Below are positions 30,881 to 39,492 of a stretch of DNA of 64,000 bases, in pieces. Made by a program: the position numbers and the translations under genes. A model generated the notes under the pieces. The model did no database searches. It was not told the DNA's origin and worked only from the letters and a program-made list of their open reading frames with translations. This stretch comes from Synechococcus sp. MU1617 (GTDB taxonomy: Bacteria > Cyanobacteriota > Cyanobacteriia > PCC-6307 > Cyanobiaceae). Position 1 is the stretch's first letter; every line of letters starts with the position of its first letter. The stretch lies in assembly GCF_020514235.1 (NCBI RefSeq), contig NZ_VTLB01000001.1, positions 372,001 to 436,000 of the forward strand, read 5' to 3'.

Positions 30881-31561
30881 TCAGTCAGAGAGCCGCCGCA
30901 CAGCATTGGTATAGGCCTGAAAAATGAGATCAAGCTCATCCGAACGTCCATGCTTGGCCAGCAATCCGCGTGCCCCAGCATCCAGGTTGAACAGCAAGGA
31001 ACGATCCTCAGCGGATTTCACATAGCTTTCGATCCAGCCAACACAGGCATAGCGCGTCCCCTGCGTCACTGGCGCAACGCAGTGCAATAAAGAGCTGGGG
31101 TACACAACAATCTCACCAGCGCAACAACAAAATTCCTCACCATGCTGCCCCGTCTGCAATTGCAAAACTCCACCTTGATAGGAAGACGGCTCACTTAAAA
31201 AAGCGGTGAAAGATAGATCACGCCGGCCATAACGGGAAAACGGATTATCCACATGCCATCCATATCCATCGCCAGACGAACAGCGGGAGATCAAGACACT
31301 GTGCACCTTGCGGATCAAAGCGAAACTCTTGATCAAAGGATCTGCTTTCAATGCGTTCGACACCAAGTTGGCCACCCGAATCGCCAAAGGGGATTCAGGA
31401 TCGAGTTGGTGATTCTTTTTAACCGAGGCCGCTTGCTCTCCCGCCGTGAGTCGCCCATCCAGCCAAGGCAGATCGGCAGCACTCAGTTGCTGGTAAATGG
31501 AATCAACATCAGCCTGTGAAAGCAGTGGACGCACAAGATGATCCATCCGCAATGAGGGCAA
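30881..31561 (-). CDS. PiuC-type Fe(II)/2-oxoglutarate hydroxylase
   Basis: 226 residues. Double-stranded beta-helix dioxygenase with the iron triad H-x-D in YGWHVDNPFSRY and a distal His in SLLHCVAPV, plus the 2-oxoglutarate Arg in TRYACVGW. Length and motifs match PKHD-type hydroxylases of the PiuC/Sll-type family, iron-regulated in many bacteria and linked to siderophore or iron uptake. It starts 94 bases from the divergent iron-binding protein gene. Confidence 0.85.
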   Translation of the reverse strand: MPSLRMDHLVRPLLSQADVDSIYQQLSAADLPWLDGRLTAGEQAASVKKNHQLDPESPLAIRVANLVSNALKADPLIKSFALIRKVHSVLISRCSSGDGYGWHVDNPFSRYGRRDLSFTAFLSEPSSYQGGVLQLQTGQHGEEFCCCAGEIVVYPSSLLHCVAPVTQGTRYACVGWIESYVKSAEDRSLLFNLDAGARGLLAKHGRSDELDLIFQAYTNAVRRLSD

Positions 31562-31655
31562 AAACTTTAGACCACCCTAGAGAGTCGACCAAATGATACG
31601 AAACCATCGCACAAACTGGCTATATCAGATGACATCCAAGACCTATGATGATGGG

Positions 31656-32675
31656 ATGAAGAATGAAGCCATGCTGAAGGTCCTCGCTGGGCTCTGCGTC
31701 GTTACTCCCCTGGTTGGATGCGCTGCTGTTGGTGCGCAGGAAGTGCGTGTTTATTCGGGTCGCCACTACAACACTGACCGACAGGTTTTCAAACGTTTTA
31801 GCGAAAAAACAGGGATCAAAGTTCGACTGATTGAAGCCACCGGAATCTCGCTGGTGGAACGGCTCAAACGAGAGGGAAGCAACTCCAAGGCAGACGTGAT
31901 CCTCTTGGTGGATGCTGCGCGTATCAATGATGCAGCCAATGCAGGATTGCTGCAGCCGGTTCAGAGCAACACACTGAAAAAGAACATCCCAGCGCGATAT
32001 CGGGACCCATCCAACCGCTGGTTTGGCTTAACAAGACGCGTGCGCTCGATCATTGTCAATCCCAAGCTTGTTAATACCTCCACGATCAACAGCTACGACG
32101 ATCTCGGCAAGCAGGAATTAAAAGGAAAGCTTTGCCTGCGCAAGAGAAAAAATGTCTACAATCAATCCCTTGTTGCTGACCAAATTGTTCTCAAGGGTCA
32201 AGCCGGAGCAACAGCCTGGGTCAGGTCAATGGTGGGCAATGTCAAGCAGCCCTTCTTCTCAGGAGATACATCCCTCATACGTGCCGTTGCCCAGGAAAAA
32301 TGTGGCGTGGGCGTCGTTAATCACTACTACCTGGCACGCATGCAAGCCGGAGACAATGGCAATGGTGATCAGGAGCTGGCAAAAAATGTGAAATTGATCA
32401 TGCCCAATCCAGCACACGTGAACATCAGTGCAGCGGGCATTGCCACCTCAGCCCAAAACAAACGGGAAGCGCTGAAGTTGATTGAATTTCTCTCATCTCC
32501 GAAGGGGAGCCAGACACTTGCTGGACCAACCCACGAATATCCTCTGAAAAGTCAGGGAACCTCAAGCGTGCTGAAACAGTACGGACGATTTACCCCCGAC
32601 AACGCCTCCATCAGCGCGATCGGTGCAAATCAGAAGAAAGCGGTTCAAGTGATGGCGCAGGCTGGCTGGCGTTAA
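31656..32675 (+). CDS. Iron ABC transporter substrate-binding lipoprotein (IdiA/FutA type)
   Basis: About 340 residues. A signal peptide with lipobox PLVGC suggests a lipoprotein. EVRVYSGRHYNTDRQVFKRF and GIKVRLIEATG are hallmarks of FutA/IdiA ferric-binding proteins; Tyr residues late in the chain (VNHYYLAR) are the expected ferric ligands. No permease or ATPase genes are adjacent. The start is uncertain: ATGs at 31656 and 31671 both keep the signal peptide. Its expression is expected to rise under iron limitation. Confidence 0.9.
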   Translation: MKNEAMLKVLAGLCVVTPLVGCAAVGAQEVRVYSGRHYNTDRQVFKRFSEKTGIKVRLIEATGISLVERLKREGSNSKADVILLVDAARINDAANAGLLQPVQSNTLKKNIPARYRDPSNRWFGLTRRVRSIIVNPKLVNTSTINSYDDLGKQELKGKLCLRKRKNVYNQSLVADQIVLKGQAGATAWVRSMVGNVKQPFFSGDTSLIRAVAQEKCGVGVVNHYYLARMQAGDNGNGDQELAKNVKLIMPNPAHVNISAAGIATSAQNKREALKLIEFLSSPKGSQTLAGPTHEYPLKSQGTSSVLKQYGRFTPDNASISAIGANQKKAVQVMAQAGWR

Positions 32676-32724
32676 AAATAACTTTTATGTTAGTTGCAGG
32701 AGAAAATTCTGAGATTGATTACCT

Positions 32725-32743
32725 ATTGATAATGAGTCTCATT
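32725..32743. promoter_or_regulatory. Fur-like box before ferritin
   Basis: AATGAGTCTCATT (32731-32743), a perfect palindrome within ATTGATAATGAGTCTCATT. It resembles a Fur box and lies 78 bases before the ferritin start, after the end of the iron-binding protein gene. Confidence 0.55.
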
Positions 32744-32820
32744 TAACTTGGTGCAAATGACACGCCAAGCGTGCATTTAAATTCGCCGGTATGTATCGTT
32801 TAAATATCAGCGGGTAAAAA

Positions 32821-33405
32821 TTGCTTTCAACATCTAGTTCAAGCCCCTCATCTTCGATCGTTTGCGGACCAGCAGGCAGGGCAATTGCTGAAGCAATTGA
32901 CACTGATCTGCTAAACGCCATCCAAGCCCATCTCAATATGGAGAGGCAAGCCCACGCCTCCTATTTCGCGGCAGCAATCTGGTTTGCCGAACGCGAATTA
33001 CGGGGATTCTCAAGATTCTTCCGCGACGAGTCCAATAGTGAACATCAACACGCTGCAAAGGTTGCCGAATACATCATCGCGCGAGGACAAAGCGTTGAGT
33101 TGACAGCAGTTGAAGCTCCCTTTCAAGGGTGGGCATCTCCAGCTGATGTCATGGCGTCGGCATTCCAAATGGAAATTGACGTTACAGCCTCTTTGCAACA
33201 GCTGTATTCCACGGCGGAGCGTACAAACGACACAAGAACAACTGTGTTTCTCGACCCCATGGTGGAGATGCAGACACAGTCAGAACATGAGTTTGCCCAC
33301 CTACTGGGAAGAGTGAAGTTTGCAGACAATCAAGCAGCAGCCCTATTAATCATCGACAACGAGCTTGATCAAAGCAACAATAAACCTGCATCTCTCCAAG
33401 GATAG
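32821..33405 (+). CDS. Ferritin
   Basis: 194 residues. Four-helix iron-storage fold: LNMERQAHASYFAAAIWFAE, ESNSEHQHAAKVAEYI, MEIDVTASLQ and QSEHEFAHLLGRV carry the ferroxidase Glu/His set (ERxxH, ExxH, ExxxxxE). Length is close to cyanobacterial ferritins, with about 20 extra Ser-rich N-terminal residues. No ATG is available at the 5' end; the frame begins at TTG 32821. It stores iron in the cytosol, fitting the uptake gene before it. Confidence 0.9.
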   Translation: MLSTSSSSPSSSIVCGPAGRAIAEAIDTDLLNAIQAHLNMERQAHASYFAAAIWFAERELRGFSRFFRDESNSEHQHAAKVAEYIIARGQSVELTAVEAPFQGWASPADVMASAFQMEIDVTASLQQLYSTAERTNDTRTTVFLDPMVEMQTQSEHEFAHLLGRVKFADNQAAALLIIDNELDQSNNKPASLQG

Positions 33406-33466
33406 AAGGCACCCACAAACAAGCCCGATTGATGGCCAACAAATCGTAGTGTTTTTCCAACTTTAT

Positions 33467-33748
33467 TTAGCGCGGCCAACAAGCTTTTTGAGCTGCCGAC
33501 AAACATCTACAAAGCAACTCTTCAAGCAAAATTTCTTGAATCGAATTAGACTCAAAATAATATTTAATTTCAGGCAACAGAGATTTTATTGACGTACACC
33601 GGTAACGATAAATAGACATCTCTACGAGAAGCCGCTCTTCTAATCGCCGATCCTGGCATCGTTGAATGGAATGAGAGGCGCACTGTATACGCCGCCAAAT
33701 CCATTCAACTTCCCTGCAAAGGTCACCAAGTAAACCGAGAGAGTTCAC
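33467..33748 (-). CDS. Hypothetical protein cotranscribed with a Crp-type regulator
   Basis: 93 residues, helical, with six Cys (DLCREVEW, QCASHSIQRCQD, RYRCTS, LLCRCLSA, KACW). The GTG at 33748 has AAGG just upstream and begins five bases after the stop of 33754-34356. Not recognised. Cys content suggests redox or metal sensing, but this is a guess. Confidence 0.55.
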   Translation of the reverse strand: MNSLGLLGDLCREVEWIWRRIQCASHSIQRCQDRRLEERLLVEMSIYRYRCTSIKSLLPEIKYYFESNSIQEILLEELLCRCLSAAQKACWPR

Positions 33749-33753
33749 GACCT

Positions 33754-34356
33754 TCAGAACTGGAGTGGTGAAGAATTGATAAGCTCAGGTGAAATCCGCA
33801 TGGTGACATCCCCAGGTGCCATAGCCACCAGATCCGCTTGGCGCCATTTGGAGAGGAGACGTGTTGTGGTTACCCGTGTAGCACCAATCAGCTCACCAAA
33901 GCGATCATGAGTGAGACGAAAAGGAAGCTGATAACAATCGCTGCAACGGACGCCTAGACGATTCACCAAAAGAGCCAAAAGAGCATGAAGACGCTGCTCG
34001 GCCTGACCGAGATGGCGGACTCGCAGCAGCTGGAGCGTCCATTCATTCACCGCATCAAGGCCCAGCTCGTCGGTTGAGACAGCATCACGCCGAAATTTCA
34101 AAGCGGTGAGCGCCTCGATGCAAACGCCTTCGCTGCAAAGACGATCGGTGCGCAAACGATCACCCGACTGCAGAAACGCCAGAGTCATTCCTTCCGTTTC
34201 TTCGCAGGGGCAGTACACGCGGCACACCCCTTCAATCACTTCAAGAACAGAGGCTTGATCACGCCCTGCCGGATCAATCAGCACCGTCTGTAGACGGGGC
34301 ATGCTCAACGGAGCTGTCGGATTGTCCGGCAGGAAGCGGTAAGCGGACGCGGTCAC
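33754..34356 (-). CDS. Crp/Fnr-type transcription regulator
   Basis: 200 residues. A beta-roll sensor domain (residues about 20-110, with CRVYCPCEETEG holding three Cys), the linker helix (LGQAEQRLHALLALLVNRLG) and a Crp HTH (LTHDRFGELIGATRVTTTRL; LSKWRQADL). No cAMP-binding motif. The Cys cluster CRVYCPC could allow redox or metal sensing. It is transcribed with 33467-33748 and preceded by an 18-bp inverted repeat (34368-34425). Confidence 0.8.
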   Translation of the reverse strand: MTASAYRFLPDNPTAPLSMPRLQTVLIDPAGRDQASVLEVIEGVCRVYCPCEETEGMTLAFLQSGDRLRTDRLCSEGVCIEALTALKFRRDAVSTDELGLDAVNEWTLQLLRVRHLGQAEQRLHALLALLVNRLGVRCSDCYQLPFRLTHDRFGELIGATRVTTTRLLSKWRQADLVAMAPGDVTMRISPELINSSPLQF

Positions 34357-34367
34357 GGGCTATCGCG

Positions 34368-34425
34368 ATTGAGAATTACTCGCAACAGTACAGATCTCTT
34401 GTCGATATTGCAAGTCATTCTCAAT
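34368..34425. promoter_or_regulatory. 18-bp inverted repeat upstream of the Crp-type gene
   Basis: ATTGAGAATTACTCGCAA at 34368-34385 is repeated in inverse at 34408-34425 with two mismatches and a 22-base spacer. It starts 12 bases upstream of the regulator start codon. The GAGAAT cores are like half-sites of Fur-family boxes. Autoregulation or control by a Fur-family protein is plausible. Confidence 0.55.
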
Positions 34426-34622
34426 AAGCCCTCCAAATTGAGATCTTTTCTCAACTGCAGCCAACACCTGCTCGTTGACGTGCAGCAGCAGGGCGCGGAG
34501 CAACTGGGCATCCCCTTGAATCCGAAGCATGGGCGAGGTGACGGGCTGCCACCACGTTCAACGGGGCCTTCAACAACAGGTGGATCCGTTGCAACCGCGC
34601 GACGTCTCTATTGATTCACAGC

Positions 34623-36188
34623 TCAGAAAACAAATGTCGTTTTGATCAAACCGCCCAGTTGCCGGAAGGTTGAACCGTCCGGTGTGAGCTCACCCATCGG
34701 TCGCGACAGATAGAACAGCGCCGGGGTGACACTGATGTTGTCGGTGACCTGGAACTGGTACCACCACTCCCAGATGAACTGGCCATCAGCAGGGGTGTCG
34801 CCACCTCGCAGATCGGTCGCAAAAACAGGCTGGCCCACAGCCATTCCGGCGTTGTTCCCCGCCATCAACACATCGTTCCACTGCAGCCCAGCCCTCCAGG
34901 ACTGACTGGTCCTCACCTGGCCCTTGCGCTGGGTGTCGGATTGATTGATGCCCCAACCGAGCGACAGCGAAGGAAGCCAGCCGCTCTCCAATGGCTGCCA
35001 GAAACCCCCAAGGGCATAGGCGTGGGTCACGCCCCGATCACTGAAGCGATCCCTGACGAAGGGCGTGGCGTACACGATCAGGTCTTGACCGTTCTGAACC
35101 TTGGAATAGAGGGCAGCAACGCCCCAGTTGTCACCCTCCCAACCCAGCTGCAGCGTGCCGGTGCCCCCCGCCTCGTCGGTGGCGAAACCACCGGAGCGGG
35201 TGTCGCTTGAGGCACCATTGGCCGCCACATAGTTGGCCGACGCGCGGGCTCCGCTTTCCGCGGCCCAGCTGATGCCCACGCCCGCACCTTTGTTTTTGTT
35301 GTAGGCCCCCGGAGCTCCATTCACCGTGAGCACATCGAGAATCGGATCACTGGGATAGACGCTCGGCCAGATCGCGAGCATGTCTTCCTGGCCAACAACC
35401 GGGCCAGTGGTGATGGTGATCTCATCCCCCAACGGGAAGGAATAGAAGAGTTTGTCGATTGCCACCAGATTGGGGCGATCACCCTCCTGAAACGCAGTTT
35501 CCAGAGTGGCGAGGCCAGAGGGCCCTCCACTGCCGAAGACGTTTCCGTCTCCGTCGAAGTTGCCGCCACGCAACACCGTGGTCAATTGATCCTTGCCGGT
35601 GAAGGAGGTCTCCAACCCCAGCTGAAGGTCGTAATTGAACGTGGTGCCGCCCAACGCTTCATTGCTCTCCGAACGCAACCGGGATGCGGAGCCCTTGAAG
35701 CGGCTGGCTCCGAACACCCAGGTGGCTTGGCCCTTGAGTTTGGTGGTGGTGGAGAACTGGGTTGCTTCCAGTTCGCCAACGCGGGCCTCGAGGCCGTCAA
35801 CGCGACCCTTGAGGATGGCCAGCTCGGTTTCGAATTCCTTGAGCAGACGACGCAGCTCGTCGGTCACTTCAGTGATCCGGTCGAGGCAGGCGTTCAGCAG
35901 GGCAGCCGCTTCGTAGCGGGTCATGGCCCGGTTGCCACGGAAGGTGCCGTTGGGGTAACCGGCGACGCAGCCGTAGGTCTCCACCAGGTTGGCCAGAGCC
36001 TGATAGGCCCAGTCGGTGGGGTAGACGTCGGAGAATTGGGTGACGCTGGTGACCTGATCAAGGCTGTTGCCACTGGATGTGGCCGCGTAATCAGAAACGC
36101 CGTTGATGTTCAACTCGGCGGCATTAGCGCCGGTGGCCAGAAGGCCAAGGGCAGCAGGAGCCATCAGCAGTTGCCGAACAAGCGTCAT
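34623..36188 (-). CDS. Outer-membrane porin with SLH domain
   Basis: 521 residues. Same signal peptide, SLH domain and coiled coil as the porin at 28903, then a different OprB-type barrel (for example LGLETSFTGKDQLTTVLRGG) ending KTTFVF. The shared part is nearly identical at base level; the barrels share only the general pattern. Located beyond the Crp-type regulator and on the opposite strand from its sister, so the two form the arms of a 7-kb inverted arrangement. Confidence 0.92.
   Translation of the reverse strand: MTLVRQLLMAPAALGLLATGANAAELNINGVSDYAATSSGNSLDQVTSVTQFSDVYPTDWAYQALANLVETYGCVAGYPNGTFRGNRAMTRYEAAALLNACLDRITEVTDELRRLLKEFETELAILKGRVDGLEARVGELEATQFSTTTKLKGQATWVFGASRFKGSASRLRSESNEALGGTTFNYDLQLGLETSFTGKDQLTTVLRGGNFDGDGNVFGSGGPSGLATLETAFQEGDRPNLVAIDKLFYSFPLGDEITITTGPVVGQEDMLAIWPSVYPSDPILDVLTVNGAPGAYNKNKGAGVGISWAAESGARASANYVAANGASSDTRSGGFATDEAGGTGTLQLGWEGDNWGVAALYSKVQNGQDLIVYATPFVRDRFSDRGVTHAYALGGFWQPLESGWLPSLSLGWGINQSDTQRKGQVRTSQSWRAGLQWNDVLMAGNNAGMAVGQPVFATDLRGGDTPADGQFIWEWWYQFQVTDNISVTPALFYLSRPMGELTPDGSTFRQLGGLIKTTFVF
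35737..36173 (-). repeat. Near-identical porin 5' segment (minus copy)
   Basis: Partner of 28918-29354 in inverted orientation, about 437 bases with only a few differences seen. Confidence 0.85.
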
Positions 36189-36266
36189 GGGTCATGGGCG
36201 ATGTGCCCATGACGCAACATCCCTCTCTTGGCGTCAAGCCATTTGGGCAGGACGCAACAAGGGGTT

Positions 36267-36899
36267 TCAGTCGATCAGAGCCACCCAGGCAAAGGCCATG
36301 CCGATGCCCATCCAGATGCCTGCACCAAGCCGTTGCCCCTGAGAGCCGAGGCGCTCAACCAGAGACTTGGACCAGTTGCTCACCACCAGCAGCAGCGCGC
36401 CTTGACCAATCAGCAGGCCCAGGAAATAGGTGAACAGCGGGGTGGGTTCTGCTCCAACGATGGTGCTGCCCAGCAGAAAACCATGCAGGGCCACCAGCGG
36501 CAGCAACCAACGGGTGGAGGCCACGGTGAGAGCCATCAAACCCTCCACCACAAGGCTGAGGGAGACCATGGCCTCCGCCCAGGGAGCCACGGCATCCGGC
36601 AGGGGGATGAACTGCGACAGAACACTGCCGCCCAGGCCTGCAGCCAGCAGAGGAATCACCCAGGCGCGGGGACGTTGCAGGCCGATGAAGGCGATGGCCA
36701 GCAGAAACAGGAGATGGTCAGGACCCAGCAGCGGATGACCAACGCCACTGAGCAATCCCTGCAGGGGGGTGAGGGCAGCGCTGTCGCCCATGCCAAAGGG
36801 GTGGTGGGCGAACGCCGGACTGGCCAGGAGAAGAACCGCCAGAAGCGAAGGGCCGGCGATCTGCAGCGGCCTGCGCAGGGCCAGTGGCAAAGAATTCAA
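36267..36899 (-). CDS. hupE: HupE/UreJ-type nickel/cobalt transporter, probably cobalt
   Basis: 210 residues. Signal peptide (SLLAVLLLASPAFA), then about six membrane helices. The motif HHPFGMGD at the mature N-terminus and GHPLLGPDHLLFLLAIA are HupE/UreJ signatures with metal-binding His and Asp. Family members move nickel or cobalt. The cobalamin riboswitch directly upstream points to cobalt for B12 synthesis. No hydrogenase or urease genes are in the window. Confidence 0.88.
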   Translation of the reverse strand: MNSLPLALRRPLQIAGPSLLAVLLLASPAFAHHPFGMGDSAALTPLQGLLSGVGHPLLGPDHLLFLLAIAFIGLQRPRAWVIPLLAAGLGGSVLSQFIPLPDAVAPWAEAMVSLSLVVEGLMALTVASTRWLLPLVALHGFLLGSTIVGAEPTPLFTYFLGLLIGQGALLLVVSNWSKSLVERLGSQGQRLGAGIWMGIGMAFAWVALID

Positions 36900-36909
36900 A
36901 AGTCGATCC

Positions 36910-37065
36910 TCGTCGGTTTGATCTGGCGGGCGTTCTGACTGACGTGGGCGGAGAGCCGACGTTTCACAGCTGCGGGACAGCGGCAGATTTTCACTGCTCT
37001 TTCCCCGTTTCCTTCAGCGGCTGTTCCCCGCTGAAACCAGCACCCCACCCTACCGGCGCCACCAC
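36910..37065 (-). ncRNA. Cobalamin riboswitch
   Basis: On the minus strand the conserved core reads GGGAAAGAGCAGTGAAAATC, CTGCCGCTGTCCCGCAGCTG (B12 box), TGA, then AGTCAGAACGCCCGCC. This is the usual order of the B12 aptamer (GGGAA, GTGAAAATC, GCTGTCCCGCA, CTGTGA, AGTCAGA, GCCCGCC). It ends close to the hupE start at 36899, so binding of cobalamin probably blocks translation or transcription of hupE. Confidence 0.88.
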
Positions 37066-37084
37066 AGAGCGTCAGTTCCACATC

Positions 37085-37117
37085 AAAAAGCCCCTGACCG
37101 GTGCACCAGCCAGGGGA
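37085..37117 (-). terminator. Intrinsic terminator after cytochrome c6
   Basis: Minus strand: CCCCTG...CAGGGGC with a GGTGCACC centre, then TTTTT. It lies 51 bases past the petJ stop and just upstream of the riboswitch. Confidence 0.8.
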
Positions 37118-37167
37118 CGGTTGGAGAGCGTTGGGCTCAGATTTGCGATGTGGTCAAGACAGTTGAA

Positions 37168-37509
37168 TCAAGACCAGCCTTTGACCGATTGGGATTCGAC
37201 GTAAGCAGCAACATCAGCAATATCTGCATCGCTCAGTTTTGGGCCGAAAGCAGGCATACCGTTCTTGCCATTGGTCACCTGATACGCAATGGCTTCTTCA
37301 TGGCCGTCGTTGTAGTTGGCGAGATACGCCTTGAGATCGTCCTGTTGGAGCGTGCGCTGACCGTTCACAACGTTGCCGCCTCCGATGTGGCAGGCCGCGC
37401 AATTGGACGAGAACACCTGCTCACCATGGGCCACATCTGCAGCGGAAACCATGGAAGGCGCAAACAACGCGATCAAAGCGGCAAGCGCGAGAGAAAGAAG
37501 GTGACGCAT
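37168..37509 (-). CDS. petJ: Cytochrome c6
   Basis: 113-residue precursor. Signal peptide to the thylakoid lumen ([20 protein letters not shown]). Haem motif CAACH at 37-41, and axial Met in [13 protein letters not shown]. Class I c-type cytochrome of standard length that carries electrons from cytochrome b6f to photosystem I or an oxidase. Monocistronic by its terminator. Confidence 0.95.
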   Translation of the reverse strand: MRHLLSLALAALIALFAPSMVSAADVAHGEQVFSSNCAACHIGGGNVVNGQRTLQQDDLKAYLANYNDGHEEAIAYQVTNGKNGMPAFGPKLSDADIADVAAYVESQSVKGWS

Positions 37510-37650
37510 GGATAGGTGTTTTGACCCACGAAGCTTGGTCTTGAAGCCCCAGCAATCGATTCAAAGCACATGATTCTTCAGTTGTCTTTAGGGAAAGAAA
37601 AAGACAGGCTCTGCAGAATGGGCACAACGCATCACGGGGCATAACCAACA

Positions 37651-38124
37651 GTGAGATCACTCCTGATTGCCCTGATGGCAGTGGTTGTGGTGTTCCTTCA
37701 TGGGACCCCGGCTTCAGCCTGTGTGGAAGGTTTGGCTTGGGGAATGCCGCTGGAGCAGGTGGATGCCCATCTGGGGCCAGTTCAATCGACCGGAGATCGG
37801 GCTCAGGAGCGATTTGAAGCCCACGACGTGCTGTTGGACCGGTTGCCGGTCTCCCGGGTCACCTTTGAATTGAGCCAGACCCAGGGCCTGAAATCGCTGG
37901 CCTACGAGTTCGCCATCGACGACATGACAGAGGTGCTGGCCGGATTGCGGGCCCGTCACGGCTCACCGCTCAGCACGAGCATTGAAGAGGCAGACAGCAG
38001 CGATCAGATCTGGGTCTGGAACACCGGGGAAGACCTGATCACGGCCGTCAAACGCAAGGCCAAGGACGAGCAGAAATTCCTGCTCTCCTATCGCCCCAGT
38101 CGCCTGCATCCGCAGACGCTGTAG
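37651..38124 (+). CDS. Exported hypothetical protein
   Basis: 157 residues from a GTG. Signal peptide MRSLLIALMAVVVVFLHGTP with cleavage near ASA. The mature chain starts CVEGLAWGMPLEQVDAHLG, like small periplasmic proteins with a GMPLEQV helix, and is alpha/beta. Function unknown. Convergent with 38134. Confidence 0.7.
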   Translation: MRSLLIALMAVVVVFLHGTPASACVEGLAWGMPLEQVDAHLGPVQSTGDRAQERFEAHDVLLDRLPVSRVTFELSQTQGLKSLAYEFAIDDMTEVLAGLRARHGSPLSTSIEEADSSDQIWVWNTGEDLITAVKRKAKDEQKFLLSYRPSRLHPQTL

Positions 38125-38133
38125 CGAGTCGGC

Positions 38134-38367
38134 TTACTCGGCCAGGTCGGCTGCATGGAAGTTCCAAGAGTCACCGTCTTCCAGCCAAAGCTCCCAGGCC
38201 AGGCGGCGGCCGCTGCGTTGCAGTCGCAGCTGGCCGCCAAAACCCGCCGGAGAGGGCTGATAGAGCTCGGTGATGTCATCAACAGGGGCTCCATCGCGGG
38301 TGAAGACCTGCTCCACCTGCTCACCAAGCCGGGCCGTCAGGTCGCTGCGCAGCTCATCAACCGTCAC
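38134..38367 (-). CDS. Small hypothetical protein
   Basis: 77 residues (MTVDELRSDLTARLGEQVEQ; ELWLEDGDSWNFHAADLAE). Its start overlaps the stop of the next upstream gene by four bases (ATGA). Acidic and soluble. Not recognised. Confidence 0.7.
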   Translation of the reverse strand: MTVDELRSDLTARLGEQVEQVFTRDGAPVDDITELYQPSPAGFGGQLRLQRSGRRLAWELWLEDGDSWNFHAADLAE

Positions 38368-38672
38368 GCCTGCTGGCTCGAGAAATCGAGGACAAGATCG
38401 CCGACGTCATCACGACTGATCCGAAACCCGAAGCCATCAACGGTTCCGGTCCACAGGCCTGCATCAAGATCCGCCTCGATTCCCTCCAGCTGCTCCACCT
38501 TGTGATCGAAGAGCAGGCCGAAGCAATGGGCGGCGACCTGCGCGGCCTGGGACGCATCCATTTCATCCAGTTCGTGGGCTTCCACCGGACACCCATCGAG
38601 CAGTTCGGCATCGATGACGTTGCCGGACCCGACGTCCTCCACAAGAGCTTGCAATCCAGCCAGATCGTTCAT
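38364..38672 (-). CDS. Hypothetical protein, coupled to 38134
   Basis: 102 residues, very acidic (VEDVGSGNVIDAELLDGCPV). Helical, soluble, one domain. It lies 34 bases downstream of rsmE on the same strand, so rsmE and the two small genes may form one transcript. Not recognised. Confidence 0.7.
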   Translation of the reverse strand: MNDLAGLQALVEDVGSGNVIDAELLDGCPVEAHELDEMDASQAAQVAAHCFGLLFDHKVEQLEGIEADLDAGLWTGTVDGFGFRISRDDVGDLVLDFSSQQA

Positions 38673-38706
38673 TGCCGTCGCCGTTGAAGCAACACACGCA
38701 TCACCA

Positions 38707-39411
38707 TCATCCCTGGGCCAGCGCGGTGGTGAGGGCCGTGTCCACGCTCAAGGTGCGCGATCCCAGATGCACAGGCTGCGCGATCACCGCCTGAGCCAAC
38801 TCCAGTTCAAACGGCACAAAACCACCCTCCGACCCCACCATCACCACGGCAGCCCCCGGTGGGGTGTCGCGTAACGGAAGAGAGGCCCCCATCTGGGCCA
38901 TCCAGCAGGGGCGTCCGGCACAAAGCTCCTTGAGCTGGTCTTCAACAAAGGGGCGAAAGCGCCTGTGCTGATGCACCCGGGGCGCCACCGTGTCGCTGGC
39001 GCGCTCCATCCCAGCAAGCAGGGCATCGTGAATCTTCTCGGGTGCAAGCAAAGGCGACTGCCAATAGCTCTTTTCAACCCGGGCACTGTTGATCAGATGC
39101 AGGTTGGCCACCCCGTATTCGGCCACAGTGCGGAACAGGCGGCGCAGCACCTTGGGCCTCGGCAGGGCCAGAACAATGTCGAACCGATGGCGGGGCGGCG
39201 GTGGCTTGTTGAGGTCCACCTCCAGCACCACTGCATCTGCATCCAGCGCACAGATTCGGCCCTGGCCCAGATCGCCATTCAGCTCACCAACCCGGATGCT
39301 GTCGCCCACTGCGGCCCGAAGCACCGAACGGATGTGATCCGCCCGCCGATCCACAAGACGAACATTCCGTTCATCCAGCCAATCCGAACGGTTGAGGACA
39401 ACGATGTTCAT
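38707..39411 (-). CDS. rsmE: 16S rRNA m3U1498 methyltransferase
   Basis: 234 residues. N-terminal PUA-like domain (RADHIRSVLRAAVGDSIRVG) and a SPOUT domain with the trefoil-knot SAM motifs MVGSEGGFVPFELELA and LGSRTLSVDTAL. LALPRPKVLRRLFRTVAEYG is also typical. It methylates U1498 in the decoding region of 16S rRNA. Complete, with all motifs intact. Confidence 0.93.
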   Translation of the reverse strand: MNIVVLNRSDWLDERNVRLVDRRADHIRSVLRAAVGDSIRVGELNGDLGQGRICALDADAVVLEVDLNKPPPPRHRFDIVLALPRPKVLRRLFRTVAEYGVANLHLINSARVEKSYWQSPLLAPEKIHDALLAGMERASDTVAPRVHQHRRFRPFVEDQLKELCAGRPCWMAQMGASLPLRDTPPGAAVVMVGSEGGFVPFELELAQAVIAQPVHLGSRTLSVDTALTTALAQG

Positions 39412-39492
39412 GGCTGGATCTCTGGGATCAACAGCACGCCGCCACCAATGGATCCGTCAGTTCAGCACAACAATTTCCCAGGCCCAAAATCT

